Source: Alphaproteobacteria bacterium
GTDB lineage: Bacteria > Pseudomonadota > Alphaproteobacteria > JAEULC01
Reading direction: 5' to 3'
Assembly: GCA_020851015.1 (NCBI GenBank)
Contig: JADZDN010000194.1
Span: forward strand, 1-13,214
Length of the DNA: 13,214 bases
Position numbers and translations under genes: made by a program. Each line of letters starts with the position of its first letter. Position 1 is the stretch's first letter. This document shows, one piece after another, positions 6,604-12,218 of the stretch. The notes beneath the pieces are model-generated. The model searched no databases. It saw only the letters and a program-made list of their open reading frames with translations, and was not told where the DNA came from.

Positions 6604-7506
6604 ATGAGGTCGCGTAGCCGCTTGGCCGTCGTGTTCAACCCGGCGGCCGGCCAGGGTGAGGCGAAGCGACGGTTCGAGTGCGTTGTTGAGCTGCTGCAGC
6701 GGGATGCGACCGTCGACCTGTTCGCGACCGCGAATCCCGGCGATGCCGAACGCGCGGCGCGGGAAGCCTGCGCTACGGGCGTGGATGCAGTGGTTGCAGC
6801 CGGCGGCGACGGAACGGCGAATGAAGTTCTTAACGGCATTGCGGGTTGCGATATTCCCCTAGGGCTGATTCCTTGTGGAACGGCAAATGTCCTTGCGGCG
6901 GAACTGAATCTTCCCCGCGATCCGATCGGGTTGGCCGGACTTCTCGCGCGCGGGCCGGTTCGGACCATCTGGGTGGGCCTGGCCGACTCGCGGCGGTTCG
7001 CGCTGATGGCCAGCGCTGGCCTCGACGCCGATATCGTGCGCGACGTGAACCCGCGGTTGAAGCGGATGATCGGCAAAGCCGCATATGCATGGGCATTCCT
7101 GGAATCCATCCTCACCTATACGCCAAGCAAGCTGGTGGTCCGTGTCGGCGACCGGGAACGTCGGGCGTCGCAGGTGTTGGTCGCCAAGGCCGCTCGGTAT
7201 GGCGGCAATTTCGTGGCCGTGCCGGAGGCAGGCCTCGAGCAGCCTGAATTCATTGTCTATGCAGTCACCGCGCCAGGCCGATCCTCGATGTTGGCCCTCG
7301 CATGCGCGCTGGTGCGCGGCAACCTTTCCACGCATCCTATGGTTGAGAAGCTGCGCGGGCGCGAAGTGTGGTTGGAGTGCGAGGGCGAGGCTGTGTTACA
7401 AGCGGATGGTGAATTGGTTGGCGCCTTGCCGGCGCGTATTGCGATCGATCCGCGGCAAGCGCGGGTGATTGCGCCTGCGCTTCCCAACGTGTTCCGGACC
7501 AAATGA
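6604..7506 (+). CDS. Diacylglycerol/lipid kinase family protein (DAGK catalytic domain)
   Basis: This 300-aa protein shows the DAGK_cat fold of the YegS/DgkB/BmrU group, which phosphorylates diacylglycerol or related lipids with ATP at the inner face of the membrane. Motifs in order: VVFNPAAGQG (9-18), the ATP-binding VVAAGGDGTANEVLNG (63-78, with G67-G68-D69-G70-T71), LIPCGTANVLAAEL (88-101, the 'PlGTxN' motif), SAGLDADIV (118-126 region), and a C-terminal beta domain with LQADGELVG. Length is typical. ATG 6604 has only a distant AAAGG. The stop overlaps the next start as ATGA (7503-7506), so the downstream membrane gene is translationally coupled. The divergent LtaS/OpgB-like neighbour would release diacylglycerol, suggesting a recycling role. 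The substrate cannot be read from sequence. Confidence 0.9.
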   Translation: MRSRSRLAVVFNPAAGQGEAKRRFECVVELLQRDATVDLFATANPGDAERAAREACATGVDAVVAAGGDGTANEVLNGIAGCDIPLGLIPCGTANVLAAELNLPRDPIGLAGLLARGPVRTIWVGLADSRRFALMASAGLDADIVRDVNPRLKRMIGKAAYAWAFLESILTYTPSKLVVRVGDRERRASQVLVAKAARYGGNFVAVPEAGLEQPEFIVYAVTAPGRSSMLALACALVRGNLSTHPMVEKLRGREVWLECEGEAVLQADGELVGALPARIAIDPRQARVIAPALPNVFRTK

Positions 7507-8960
7507 TGTCAAGCCCTACGAACGCCTTGGCGCCTCGGCGCCCGCTGGTCCAGTTCCTGCTGCCGATCATATTTTTCGTGTCGGGCTTTCCGGCACTGAT
7601 CTACCAGCTGACCTGGCAGCGCATGCTGTTCTCCGTCTACGGCATCAACGTCGAGGCGGTCACGGTCATCGTCAGCGGCTTTTTGCTTGGACTCGGCCTG
7701 GGCAGCTTTGTCGGCGGCCGCGTGTCGGCGCTGCGCAACGTCAATCTGCTGGCCGCGTTCGGCGCGATCGAATTCGCCATCGGCGCGATCGGCTGGTTCT
7801 CCCTCGATGCGCTGCGGCAGTTCGGTGCCGTCGCGGCCGGCTGGCCGCTGTTGCTCACGACCGCCGCCATGCTGGCCCTGCTGGTCGTGCCCACCCTGCT
7901 GATGGGCGCGACGCTGCCGATCCTGGTCGCCTACCTCGTCAGGCGTTCGGCCAACGTGGGGCGCTCGGTCGGCCTACTCTATTTCGTCAACACGCTGGGT
8001 TCCGCCGTCGCCTGCTTCGCGTCGGGCATGTTCCTGATGCGGCTGCTGGGGATGCAGGGATCGGTCACGCTCGCGGCGGTGTTCAACATGGCGGTCGGAG
8101 CCACCGCCTTGCTGGCGGCCATGCTCGAGCGCCGGCGCGGGGTGGCGATGGATGCCGCCGCGGCCGAACCGCGCGCGCGCGCGCCGGGCACGGCGAACAG
8201 CCGGCTTGCCGGCGCCATGGTGCTGGCGGGGCTTGCCGGGTACCTGGCGCTGTCCTACGAGATCCTGTGGTTCCGCGCCTTTTCGCTGGCCACGGGCACG
8301 GCCTCGGCGTTCGCCCTGGTGTTGGGCGCCTACTTGTTCGGCATCGCGGTGGGATCGCTGGCGGGCCGCCGCTTTTGTTCCCCCGACGCGCCGCGCGGGG
8401 CGATCCTGCGCGTGCTGATCCTGTCGCTGGTCGCCTACGCCGCGGTAGGCTTGCTGCTTCTGCCGCTATCGGGGATGGCGGCCCTTCTGGGCGGGCTCGT
8501 GCCCGCGATGCTGGCGCTGGTGGCGCTGCATACGTTTGTGGGCGGCCTGGCCTTCCCGCTGATCGCCCATCTGGGCGTGCCGCCCGACCGCGGCGCGGGC
8601 CGGGGCGTCAGCAACATCTCCCTGGCCAACATCCTGGGCTCGGTGGCGGGATCGCTGGTGACCGGCTTCGTCGTCATGGATTTTTGGGGGCTGCCGCAGG
8701 TCACGGCGCTGCTGACCGTCCTGTGCCTGGGCCTGGCGGCCGCCTTGCTGCGATGGCAGGGCGTTGGCGAGCGCCGCCCCTGGGCGCTTGCCGGATTCGC
8801 GCTGGCGGCCGTGGCCGTGCCCTTTGCGATCGGGCCGATGTTCGCGGGCCTCTACGAGCGGCTGATCTTCCGCGAGCATGCGGTCGGCCACGCGCTCTTT
8901 GCCGACACGGTCGAGAACAAGAGCGGCGTCATCAATGTTACCCCCGACCAGGTCGTCTAG
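7503..8960 (+). CDS. Fused membrane/spermidine-synthase-like protein, N-terminal membrane part, ended by in-frame TAG
   Basis: The 485 residues hold about a dozen hydrophobic segments resembling the membrane half of 'fused MFS/spermidine synthase' proteins: FFVSGFPALIYQLTWQRML near the start, a second related half from AGYLALSYEILWFRAF (about 246-261), and GVSNISLANILGSVAGS. The repeated 'YEx.WxR' type motifs in both halves point to an internal duplication. The last visible residues, NKSGVINVTPDQVV, are where the soluble domain normally begins. Translation then meets TAG at 8958-8960, and the same frame continues with GGGFYDGRIQVSL and a full methyltransferase-like domain. In relatives I recall V-Y-G-G-G at this point, so TAG most likely replaces a tyrosine codon. 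The start overlaps the kinase stop (ATGA). Function of the family is not established. Confidence 0.85.
   Translation: MMSSPTNALAPRRPLVQFLLPIIFFVSGFPALIYQLTWQRMLFSVYGINVEAVTVIVSGFLLGLGLGSFVGGRVSALRNVNLLAAFGAIEFAIGAIGWFSLDALRQFGAVAAGWPLLLTTAAMLALLVVPTLLMGATLPILVAYLVRRSANVGRSVGLLYFVNTLGSAVACFASGMFLMRLLGMQGSVTLAAVFNMAVGATALLAAMLERRRGVAMDAAAAEPRARAPGTANSRLAGAMVLAGLAGYLALSYEILWFRAFSLATGTASAFALVLGAYLFGIAVGSLAGRRFCSPDAPRGAILRVLILSLVAYAAVGLLLLPLSGMAALLGGLVPAMLALVALHTFVGGLAFPLIAHLGVPPDRGAGRGVSNISLANILGSVAGSLVTGFVVMDFWGLPQVTALLTVLCLGLAAALLRWQGVGERRPWALAGFALAAVAVPFAIGPMFAGLYERLIFREHAVGHALFADTVENKSGVINVTPDQVV
8958..8960 (+). other. In-frame amber codon splitting one gene
   Basis: TAG is codon 486 of a frame that runs from 7503 to 9806 without any other stop. 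Coding character and family resemblance continue directly after it (GGC GGC GGG TTC TAC GAC). One base change from TAT or TAC (Tyr) would produce it. Nonsense mutation, sequencing error or read-through are the options. Confidence 0.85.
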
Positions 8961-8999
8961 GGCGGCGGGTTCTACGACGGGCGCATCCAGGTCAGCCTG

Positions 9000-9806
9000 A
9001 TGGACGACCAGAACCTGCTGGTCCGTCCGGCCTTGCTCAACTACTTCCACCCCGCGCCGAAGAACGTGCTGATGGTCGGCCTGGCGACCGGCGCATGGGT
9101 GCAGCTCCTGGCGGCCAACCCGGCGATCGAGAAGCTGACGGTGATCGAGATCAACCGCGGCTACCTGCAGCTGATCGCCGGGCACGAGCCGGTGCGCAGC
9201 ATCCTGCGCAACCCGAAGGTCGAGATCGTCGTCGACGACGCGCGCCGCTGGCTCAACCGCCATGCCGACCGCCGCTTCGACGCGATCCTGCAGAACACCA
9301 CCTGGCATTTCCGCTCCAACGTCACCAATCTGCTGTCGCGCGAGTATGTCGACTTGGTCGTGCGCCACCTGTCGCCGGGCGGAATCGCGATCTACAACAC
9401 GACCTACTCCGACCGTGCCCTGCGCACGGCCTGCGTTGGATATCCGCAGTCCCTGCGATATTTGAACGTGATGGTCGTGAGCCGGCAATCCATGCCGGTG
9501 GATCGCGAGCGGCTGGACCGCACGCTGCGCGCGCTGACGGTCGACGGCGCGCCGCTGTTTCCGGACGATGCCGCGGGCGCGGCACGGCGCGCGGAGATCC
9601 TGGCCTCCACGGCGATGCCGGACCGCGCCAACCAGAACGTGAAGGCGATTGCCGAGAGCTGCGCCAGCATCCTGGCGCGCACCGAGGGGCTGCCGCTCAT
9701 CACGGACGACAACATGGGCGAGGAATGGCGCTCCGCCCTGCCCGATGACCGGCTGTTGAACTATCTGGTGCACACCATCAAATCCATGCTGGGCACGGTG
9801 CGTTGA
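9000..9806 (+). CDS. Spermidine-synthase-like (SAM-dependent fold) domain, C-terminal part of the split gene
   Basis: This is in the same frame as the membrane part, downstream of the TAG. ATG 9000 is the first ATG after the stop, with a weak AGG eight to ten bases before it; if used it yields 268 aa and omits the conserved GGGFYDGR strand (from 8961). The Rossmann-like features are visible: NVLMVGLATGAW (nucleotide-binding loop), VIEINRGYL (acidic end of beta-2) and VEIVVDDARRWL. Where true spermidine synthases have the catalytic Asp-rich 'DsxD' loop, this protein has ILQNTTWHFRSNVTNLLS, so both acidic positions appear lost. It is therefore unlikely to make spermidine by the classical reaction. 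The C terminus (LITDDNMGEEW, LNYLVHTI) looks complete. The next gene begins 56 bp later on the same strand. Confidence 0.82.
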   Translation: MDDQNLLVRPALLNYFHPAPKNVLMVGLATGAWVQLLAANPAIEKLTVIEINRGYLQLIAGHEPVRSILRNPKVEIVVDDARRWLNRHADRRFDAILQNTTWHFRSNVTNLLSREYVDLVVRHLSPGGIAIYNTTYSDRALRTACVGYPQSLRYLNVMVVSRQSMPVDRERLDRTLRALTVDGAPLFPDDAAGAARRAEILASTAMPDRANQNVKAIAESCASILARTEGLPLITDDNMGEEWRSALPDDRLLNYLVHTIKSMLGTVR

Positions 9807-9862
9807 AGCGCGGTTGATCCGGCGCCGCGCGACAGGCGTCGTGCAGGAGGTCTGCGGCAGGC

Positions 9863-10741
9863 ATGTCGGGCGGATCGAGCGTGCGCATCGGCAACGCATC
9901 GAGGTGGCAACGAATGGCGGGATGGCTGGCAACCGGCGCGGTGGTCTATGGCGGCCTGGTGACGGCGCTGTATTTGTTCCAGCGCCAGTTGCTCTACCAC
10001 CCGGCCACGGCCGTGCCCGACCTGGCGGCGTCGCACGTTCCGGACATGCGCGCGGTGCGGCTGGCGACCGATGACGGGCTCGACCTGCTGGCCTGGTACA
10101 AGGCGCCGCCGCGCGGCCGCAAGCTGGTGATCCTGTTTCACGGCAATGCCGGCCATATCGGCCACCGCGGCTGGAAGGCGCGGCGGTTCCTCGATGCGGG
10201 CTACGGCGTGCTGCTGGTGTCCTGGCGCGGCTTCGGCGGCAATCGGGGCAGCCCGTCGGAAGAGGGGCTGATCCGCGACGGGCGCGCGGCGCTTGCCTTT
10301 GCCATTGGCGAGGGCATAAACCCGGCGCGGCTCGTGCTCTACGGCGAATCGCTGGGCAGCGGCATCGCCGTGGCGCTGGCGGCCGAGCAGGCGGCGGCGG
10401 GCGATCCCGTCGGCGCGGTGGTGCTGGAGGCGCCCTACAGCTCGATCGCCGAGGTGGCGCAGCACCATTATTTCTACATTCCCGCCCGGCACCTGATCCG
10501 CGACAAGTTCGACTCCACGGCGCGCATCGCCGGCATCAAGGCGCCGCTGCTGATCGTGCATGGCGAGCTGGATCGCACCATCCCCGTGCGCTTCGCCCGC
10601 GCCTTGTACGATCGCGCCGTCGAGCCGAAGGAAGCCGTCTGGCTTGCCGGTGCTGGCCACAACGACATCTACGATCACGGCGCGGGCGAGGCGATCCTCG
10701 CGTTCCTCGCCAGGATCAATGAATCTCCTCGAAGCCCGTGA
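9863..10741 (+). CDS. Membrane-anchored alpha/beta hydrolase (ABHD12/13, BEM46-like)
   Basis: This 292-aa serine hydrolase has one N-terminal membrane segment (about 19-39, GWLATGAVVYGGLVTALYLF) followed by an alpha/beta hydrolase domain. Catalytic elements are present: the oxyanion-side LFHGNAGHIG (91-100), nucleophile elbow YGESLGSG with S163, acid D237 in VHGELDRTIP, and H266 in GAGHNDIY. The LLYHPA segment just after the anchor is typical of the BEM46/ABHD13-like group, several of which act on lipids or acyl esters; the substrate here is unknown. A GGAGG lies 12 bases before ATG 9863; ATG at codon 18 is an alternative start that keeps the anchor. It is probably the third gene of the kinase operon. 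Its last 26 bp overlap the 3' end of the convergent deacetylase gene. Confidence 0.9.
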   Translation: MSGGSSVRIGNASRWQRMAGWLATGAVVYGGLVTALYLFQRQLLYHPATAVPDLAASHVPDMRAVRLATDDGLDLLAWYKAPPRGRKLVILFHGNAGHIGHRGWKARRFLDAGYGVLLVSWRGFGGNRGSPSEEGLIRDGRAALAFAIGEGINPARLVLYGESLGSGIAVALAAEQAAAGDPVGAVVLEAPYSSIAEVAQHHYFYIPARHLIRDKFDSTARIAGIKAPLLIVHGELDRTIPVRFARALYDRAVEPKEAVWLAGAGHNDIYDHGAGEAILAFLARINESPRSP

Positions 10742-11741
10742 GGAACGAGACCAGGTTCTCGCCCAGGGCCGGCGACAGGTAGCCGCCTTCCTGCACCAGC
10801 ACGGTCGGGTAGCCCATGCGCGCAATGGCCTCGCCGGCGCGCGCGAAGCCCTGCGTCGTGACCTTGAGGCCCTTCAGCGGATCGCCTTCGTGCGCGTCGA
10901 GGCCGAGGGCCACCACCAGCGCGCCCGGATCGTAGGCGGCGATGCGCCGCAGCCCCGCCTCGATCGCCTGCAGCCAGGTTTCGTCGCCGGTGCCGAGCGG
11001 CAGGGGAAGGTTCAGGTTGTAGCCCTCGCCGTCGCCCTCGCCGCGCTCGGCCTCGTGGCCCCAGAAGAACGGGTAGTAGTCGCGCGGGTCGGCATGGACC
11101 GAGACCGTCAGCACGTCGCCCCGGCGCCAGAAGATGCCCTGCGTGCCGTTGCCGTGGTGCACGTCGATGTCCAGCACCGCCACGCGGTCGAAGCGCTGGT
11201 GCAGGTGTTGGGCGGCGATCGCGCTGTTGTTGAGGAAGCAGAACCCGCTGGCCATGTCGGCATAGGCATGGTGCCCGGGCGGGCGGCAAAGCGCGTAGAC
11301 CGCGTTGGCGCCGGCCATGACCAGCGAGGCCGCCGAGGCGGCGGTGTCGGCGGCGGCGCAGGCCGCCTCGAACGTATGCGGCCCGATCGGGCAGGCCGTA
11401 TCCGCCATGTGCCAGCCCGCGCGCCCCACGATCGCGCGGGGGTAGGTCGCCGGGCCACGCTGGGGGTGCACGTTGGGGATGATCTCCTCGGCGCTGTCCG
11501 GCAATGCCTTCCAGGCCGCGTAGGCCGTCTCGAGGAAATGCAGGTATTCCGGCGTGTGCACCGCCGCGCGCGGGCCCGGGCCCAGGCCCATCGCCTCCAT
11601 GACCTCGTGCCCGGCCTCCGTCGCCGCGTCCAGCAGCACGGTCGCGCGTTGCGGCTGCTCGGCGCTGGACCGGCGCTCTCCGCGCACCAGGAAGAAGGAA
11701 GGGTCGTGCAGCGCGTGCTTGTCGGAATAGACGAGTTTCAT
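10716..11741 (-). CDS. aphA: Histone-deacetylase-family acetylpolyamine amidohydrolase
   Basis: This 341-aa zinc hydrolase of the HDAC superfamily should cleave acetyl groups from acetylated amines. Motifs: RPPGHHA (tandem H157-H158), DIDVHHGNGTQ (zinc ligands D193 and H195), GLDAHEGDPL (third ligand D282) and QEGGY (Y321, the transition-state tyrosine). From memory the Mycoplana ramosa acetylpolyamine amidohydrolase is also 341 aa with ligands D195, H197, D284 and Y323; the constant offset of two and the FFWGHEAERGEGDGEG insertion favour that subfamily over class II-like HDACs. I chose ATG 11741 (MKLVYSDKH) because GGAAG lies seven bases upstream; the frame stays open 18 codons further, into a repeat, and should not be counted. 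Physiological substrate (acetylputrescine, acetylspermidine, or other) is inferred. Confidence 0.9.
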   Translation of the reverse strand: MKLVYSDKHALHDPSFFLVRGERRSSAEQPQRATVLLDAATEAGHEVMEAMGLGPGPRAAVHTPEYLHFLETAYAAWKALPDSAEEIIPNVHPQRGPATYPRAIVGRAGWHMADTACPIGPHTFEAACAAADTAASAASLVMAGANAVYALCRPPGHHAYADMASGFCFLNNSAIAAQHLHQRFDRVAVLDIDVHHGNGTQGIFWRRGDVLTVSVHADPRDYYPFFWGHEAERGEGDGEGYNLNLPLPLGTGDETWLQAIEAGLRRIAAYDPGALVVALGLDAHEGDPLKGLKVTTQGFARAGEAIARMGYPTVLVQEGGYLSPALGENLVSFLTGFEEIH

Positions 11742-11770
11742 GGGCTGGCTTCCGGACGAGTTGCGCGGAA

Positions 11771-11799
11771 CCTCATGCTTCGACAAGCTCAGCATGAGG
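11771..11799 (-). repeat. Hairpin repeat copy 1 (REP-like, invariant 11-nt loop)
   Basis: CCTCATGCT (11771-11779) pairs with AGCATGAGG (11791-11799), a perfect 9-bp stem. The loop is TCGACAAGCTC, exactly the reverse complement of the loop in copy 2. The motif CTGAGCTTGTCGAAGG and its complement are, as I recall, common intergenic repeats in many Proteobacteria. It lies 30 bp upstream of the deacetylase start, inside its presumed 5' leader. Confidence 0.8.
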
Positions 11800-11804
11800 A
11801 TGTT

Positions 11805-11834
11805 GTTATACGGTCCTCATCCTGAGCTTGTCGA
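11805..11834 (-). promoter_or_regulatory. Possible sigma70-type promoter for the deacetylase gene, overlapping repeat copy 2
   Basis: On the minus strand TCGACA (11834-11829, five of six to TTGACA) and TATAAC (11810-11805, five of six to TATAAT) are 18 bases apart. The -35 is the loop sequence of repeat copy 2. Transcription would start near 11798, so the RNA would begin almost exactly with hairpin copy 1, followed by a leader of about 60 nt to ATG 11741. Confidence 0.45.
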
Positions 11835-11842
11835 AGGATGAG
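11816..11842 (+). repeat. Hairpin repeat copy 2 (same 11-nt loop, inverted relative to copy 1)
   Basis: CTCATCCT (11816-11823) pairs with AGGATGAG (11835-11842) around the loop GAGCTTGTCGA (11824-11834). Compared with copy 1 in the same orientation, one stem pair has changed on both sides (GCT/AGC to CCT/AGG), so pairing is kept. Confidence 0.8.
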
Positions 11843-12039
11843 CCTGTCGAAGGATGGACATCGCCAGCCAGGCCGGCCACGACGCCTACCACCTGTCGAA
11901 GATCGCGCCCACCGCGATGATCTTTACCCCCTGCCGCGAGGGCATCACCCACAACAACAACGAGCACGCCGAGCTGGCGCGCACCGTGCCGGGCGTCAAC
12001 GTGCTGCTGCATGCGGTGCTGGCGCGGGCGAATCGTTGA
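11842..12039 (+). pseudogene. C-terminal remnant of an M20-family Zn-dependent amidohydrolase/carbamoylase
   Basis: An open stretch of about 62 codons (reliable from ATG 11854, stop TGA 12037-12039) encodes IASQAGHDAYHLSKIAPTAM and IFTPCREGITHNNNEHAE, ending in NVLLHAVLARANR. This is the recognisable C terminus of N-carbamoyl-amino-acid hydrolases and allantoate amidohydrolases, where S-G-A-G-H-D-A and P-C-x-x-G-I-S-H-N-x-x-E are conserved and the late His is a metal ligand. Intact members are about 410 aa, so some 85% is missing. Family resemblance begins right where the hairpin repeats end, and the DNA in front belongs to those repeats and the oppositely oriented deacetylase gene. No promoter or ribosome site is visible. 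It cannot be an active enzyme; the remaining residues look little decayed, suggesting recent loss. Confidence 0.8.
11843..11857 (+). repeat. Partial repeat copy abutting the gene remnant
   Basis: TGTCGAAGGATG occurs at 11829-11840 (copy 2) and again at 11845-11856. The second occurrence is a half-copy lacking the left stem, and its ATG is the first methionine of the remnant frame. This is a plausible recombination or deletion junction. Confidence 0.65.
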
Positions 12040-12059
12040 TGCCCTCACCACCGGCGACG

Positions 12060-12187
12060 GGCCCTCACCCGCCTCGCTGCGCTCGGCACCCTCTCCCACG
12101 CTTCGCGTGGGAGAGGGTCAAATCCCTCGCCCGCCGCAGGCGGGAGAGGGAGGGGCCCAGCGCGTAAGCGCTGGGAGGGTGAGGGCC
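12060..12187. repeat. Composite palindromic element with three internal hairpins
   Basis: GGCCCTCACCC (12060-12070) is the exact reverse complement of GGGTGAGGGCC (12177-12187), an 11-bp closing stem. Inside are three further hairpins: 12088-12101/12105-12118, a perfect 14-bp stem with TTC loop; 12123-12135/12139-12151, 13 positions with one mismatch and GCA loop; and 12156-12163/12168-12175, a perfect 8-bp stem with GTAA loop. The CCTCTCCC/GGGAGAGGG core is, from memory, typical of dispersed intergenic palindromes in alpha- and betaproteobacteria. GCCCTCACC is repeated just outside at 12041-12049. It carries no coding frame of its own and may be a non-autonomous mobile or transcript-stabilising element. 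Confidence 0.8.
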
Positions 12188-12207
12188 TCCTCAGCTTGTC
12201 GAAGGGG
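12188..12207 (+). repeat. Hairpin repeat copy 4 (imperfect stem, loop differs by one base)
   Basis: CTCCT (12187-12191 region) can pair with AGGGG (12203-12207), with one T-G wobble, around the 11-nt loop CAGCTTGTCGA (12192-12202). The loop differs from copies 1 and 2 only in its first base. It directly abuts the composite palindrome and lies 12 bp from the stop codon of the cysteine hydrolase gene, so it may also act as its 3' hairpin. Confidence 0.6.
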
Positions 12208-12218
12208 CCCCGCGCCGG

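Noticed and set aside
8958..8960. Pyrrolysine or another recoded amber codon
   Set aside because: There is no Pyl machinery in view, the family is not a known Pyl user, and the site corresponds to an ordinary tyrosine.
7469..9748. Very long open frame (759 codons) overlapping the membrane/spermidine-synthase-like gene in another frame
   Set aside because: Its Arg/Gly/Ala-rich translation shows no family features and no signal or membrane pattern. Such shadows are common at this GC, and the true frame has clear homology on both sides of the TAG.
8466..9932. Minus-strand open frame of 488 codons
   Set aside because: It is a His/Gln/Arg-rich antisense translation with no recognisable motif, opposite a gene with clear homology.
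11742..11795. N-terminal extension of the deacetylase (start at 11795)
   Set aside because: The extra 18 codons lie in the hairpin repeat; MKLVYSDKH at 11741 matches the family start and has a ribosome site.
11771..12207. CRISPR array
   Set aside because: Copies are palindromic, inverted relative to one another and irregularly spaced, with no uniform spacers.
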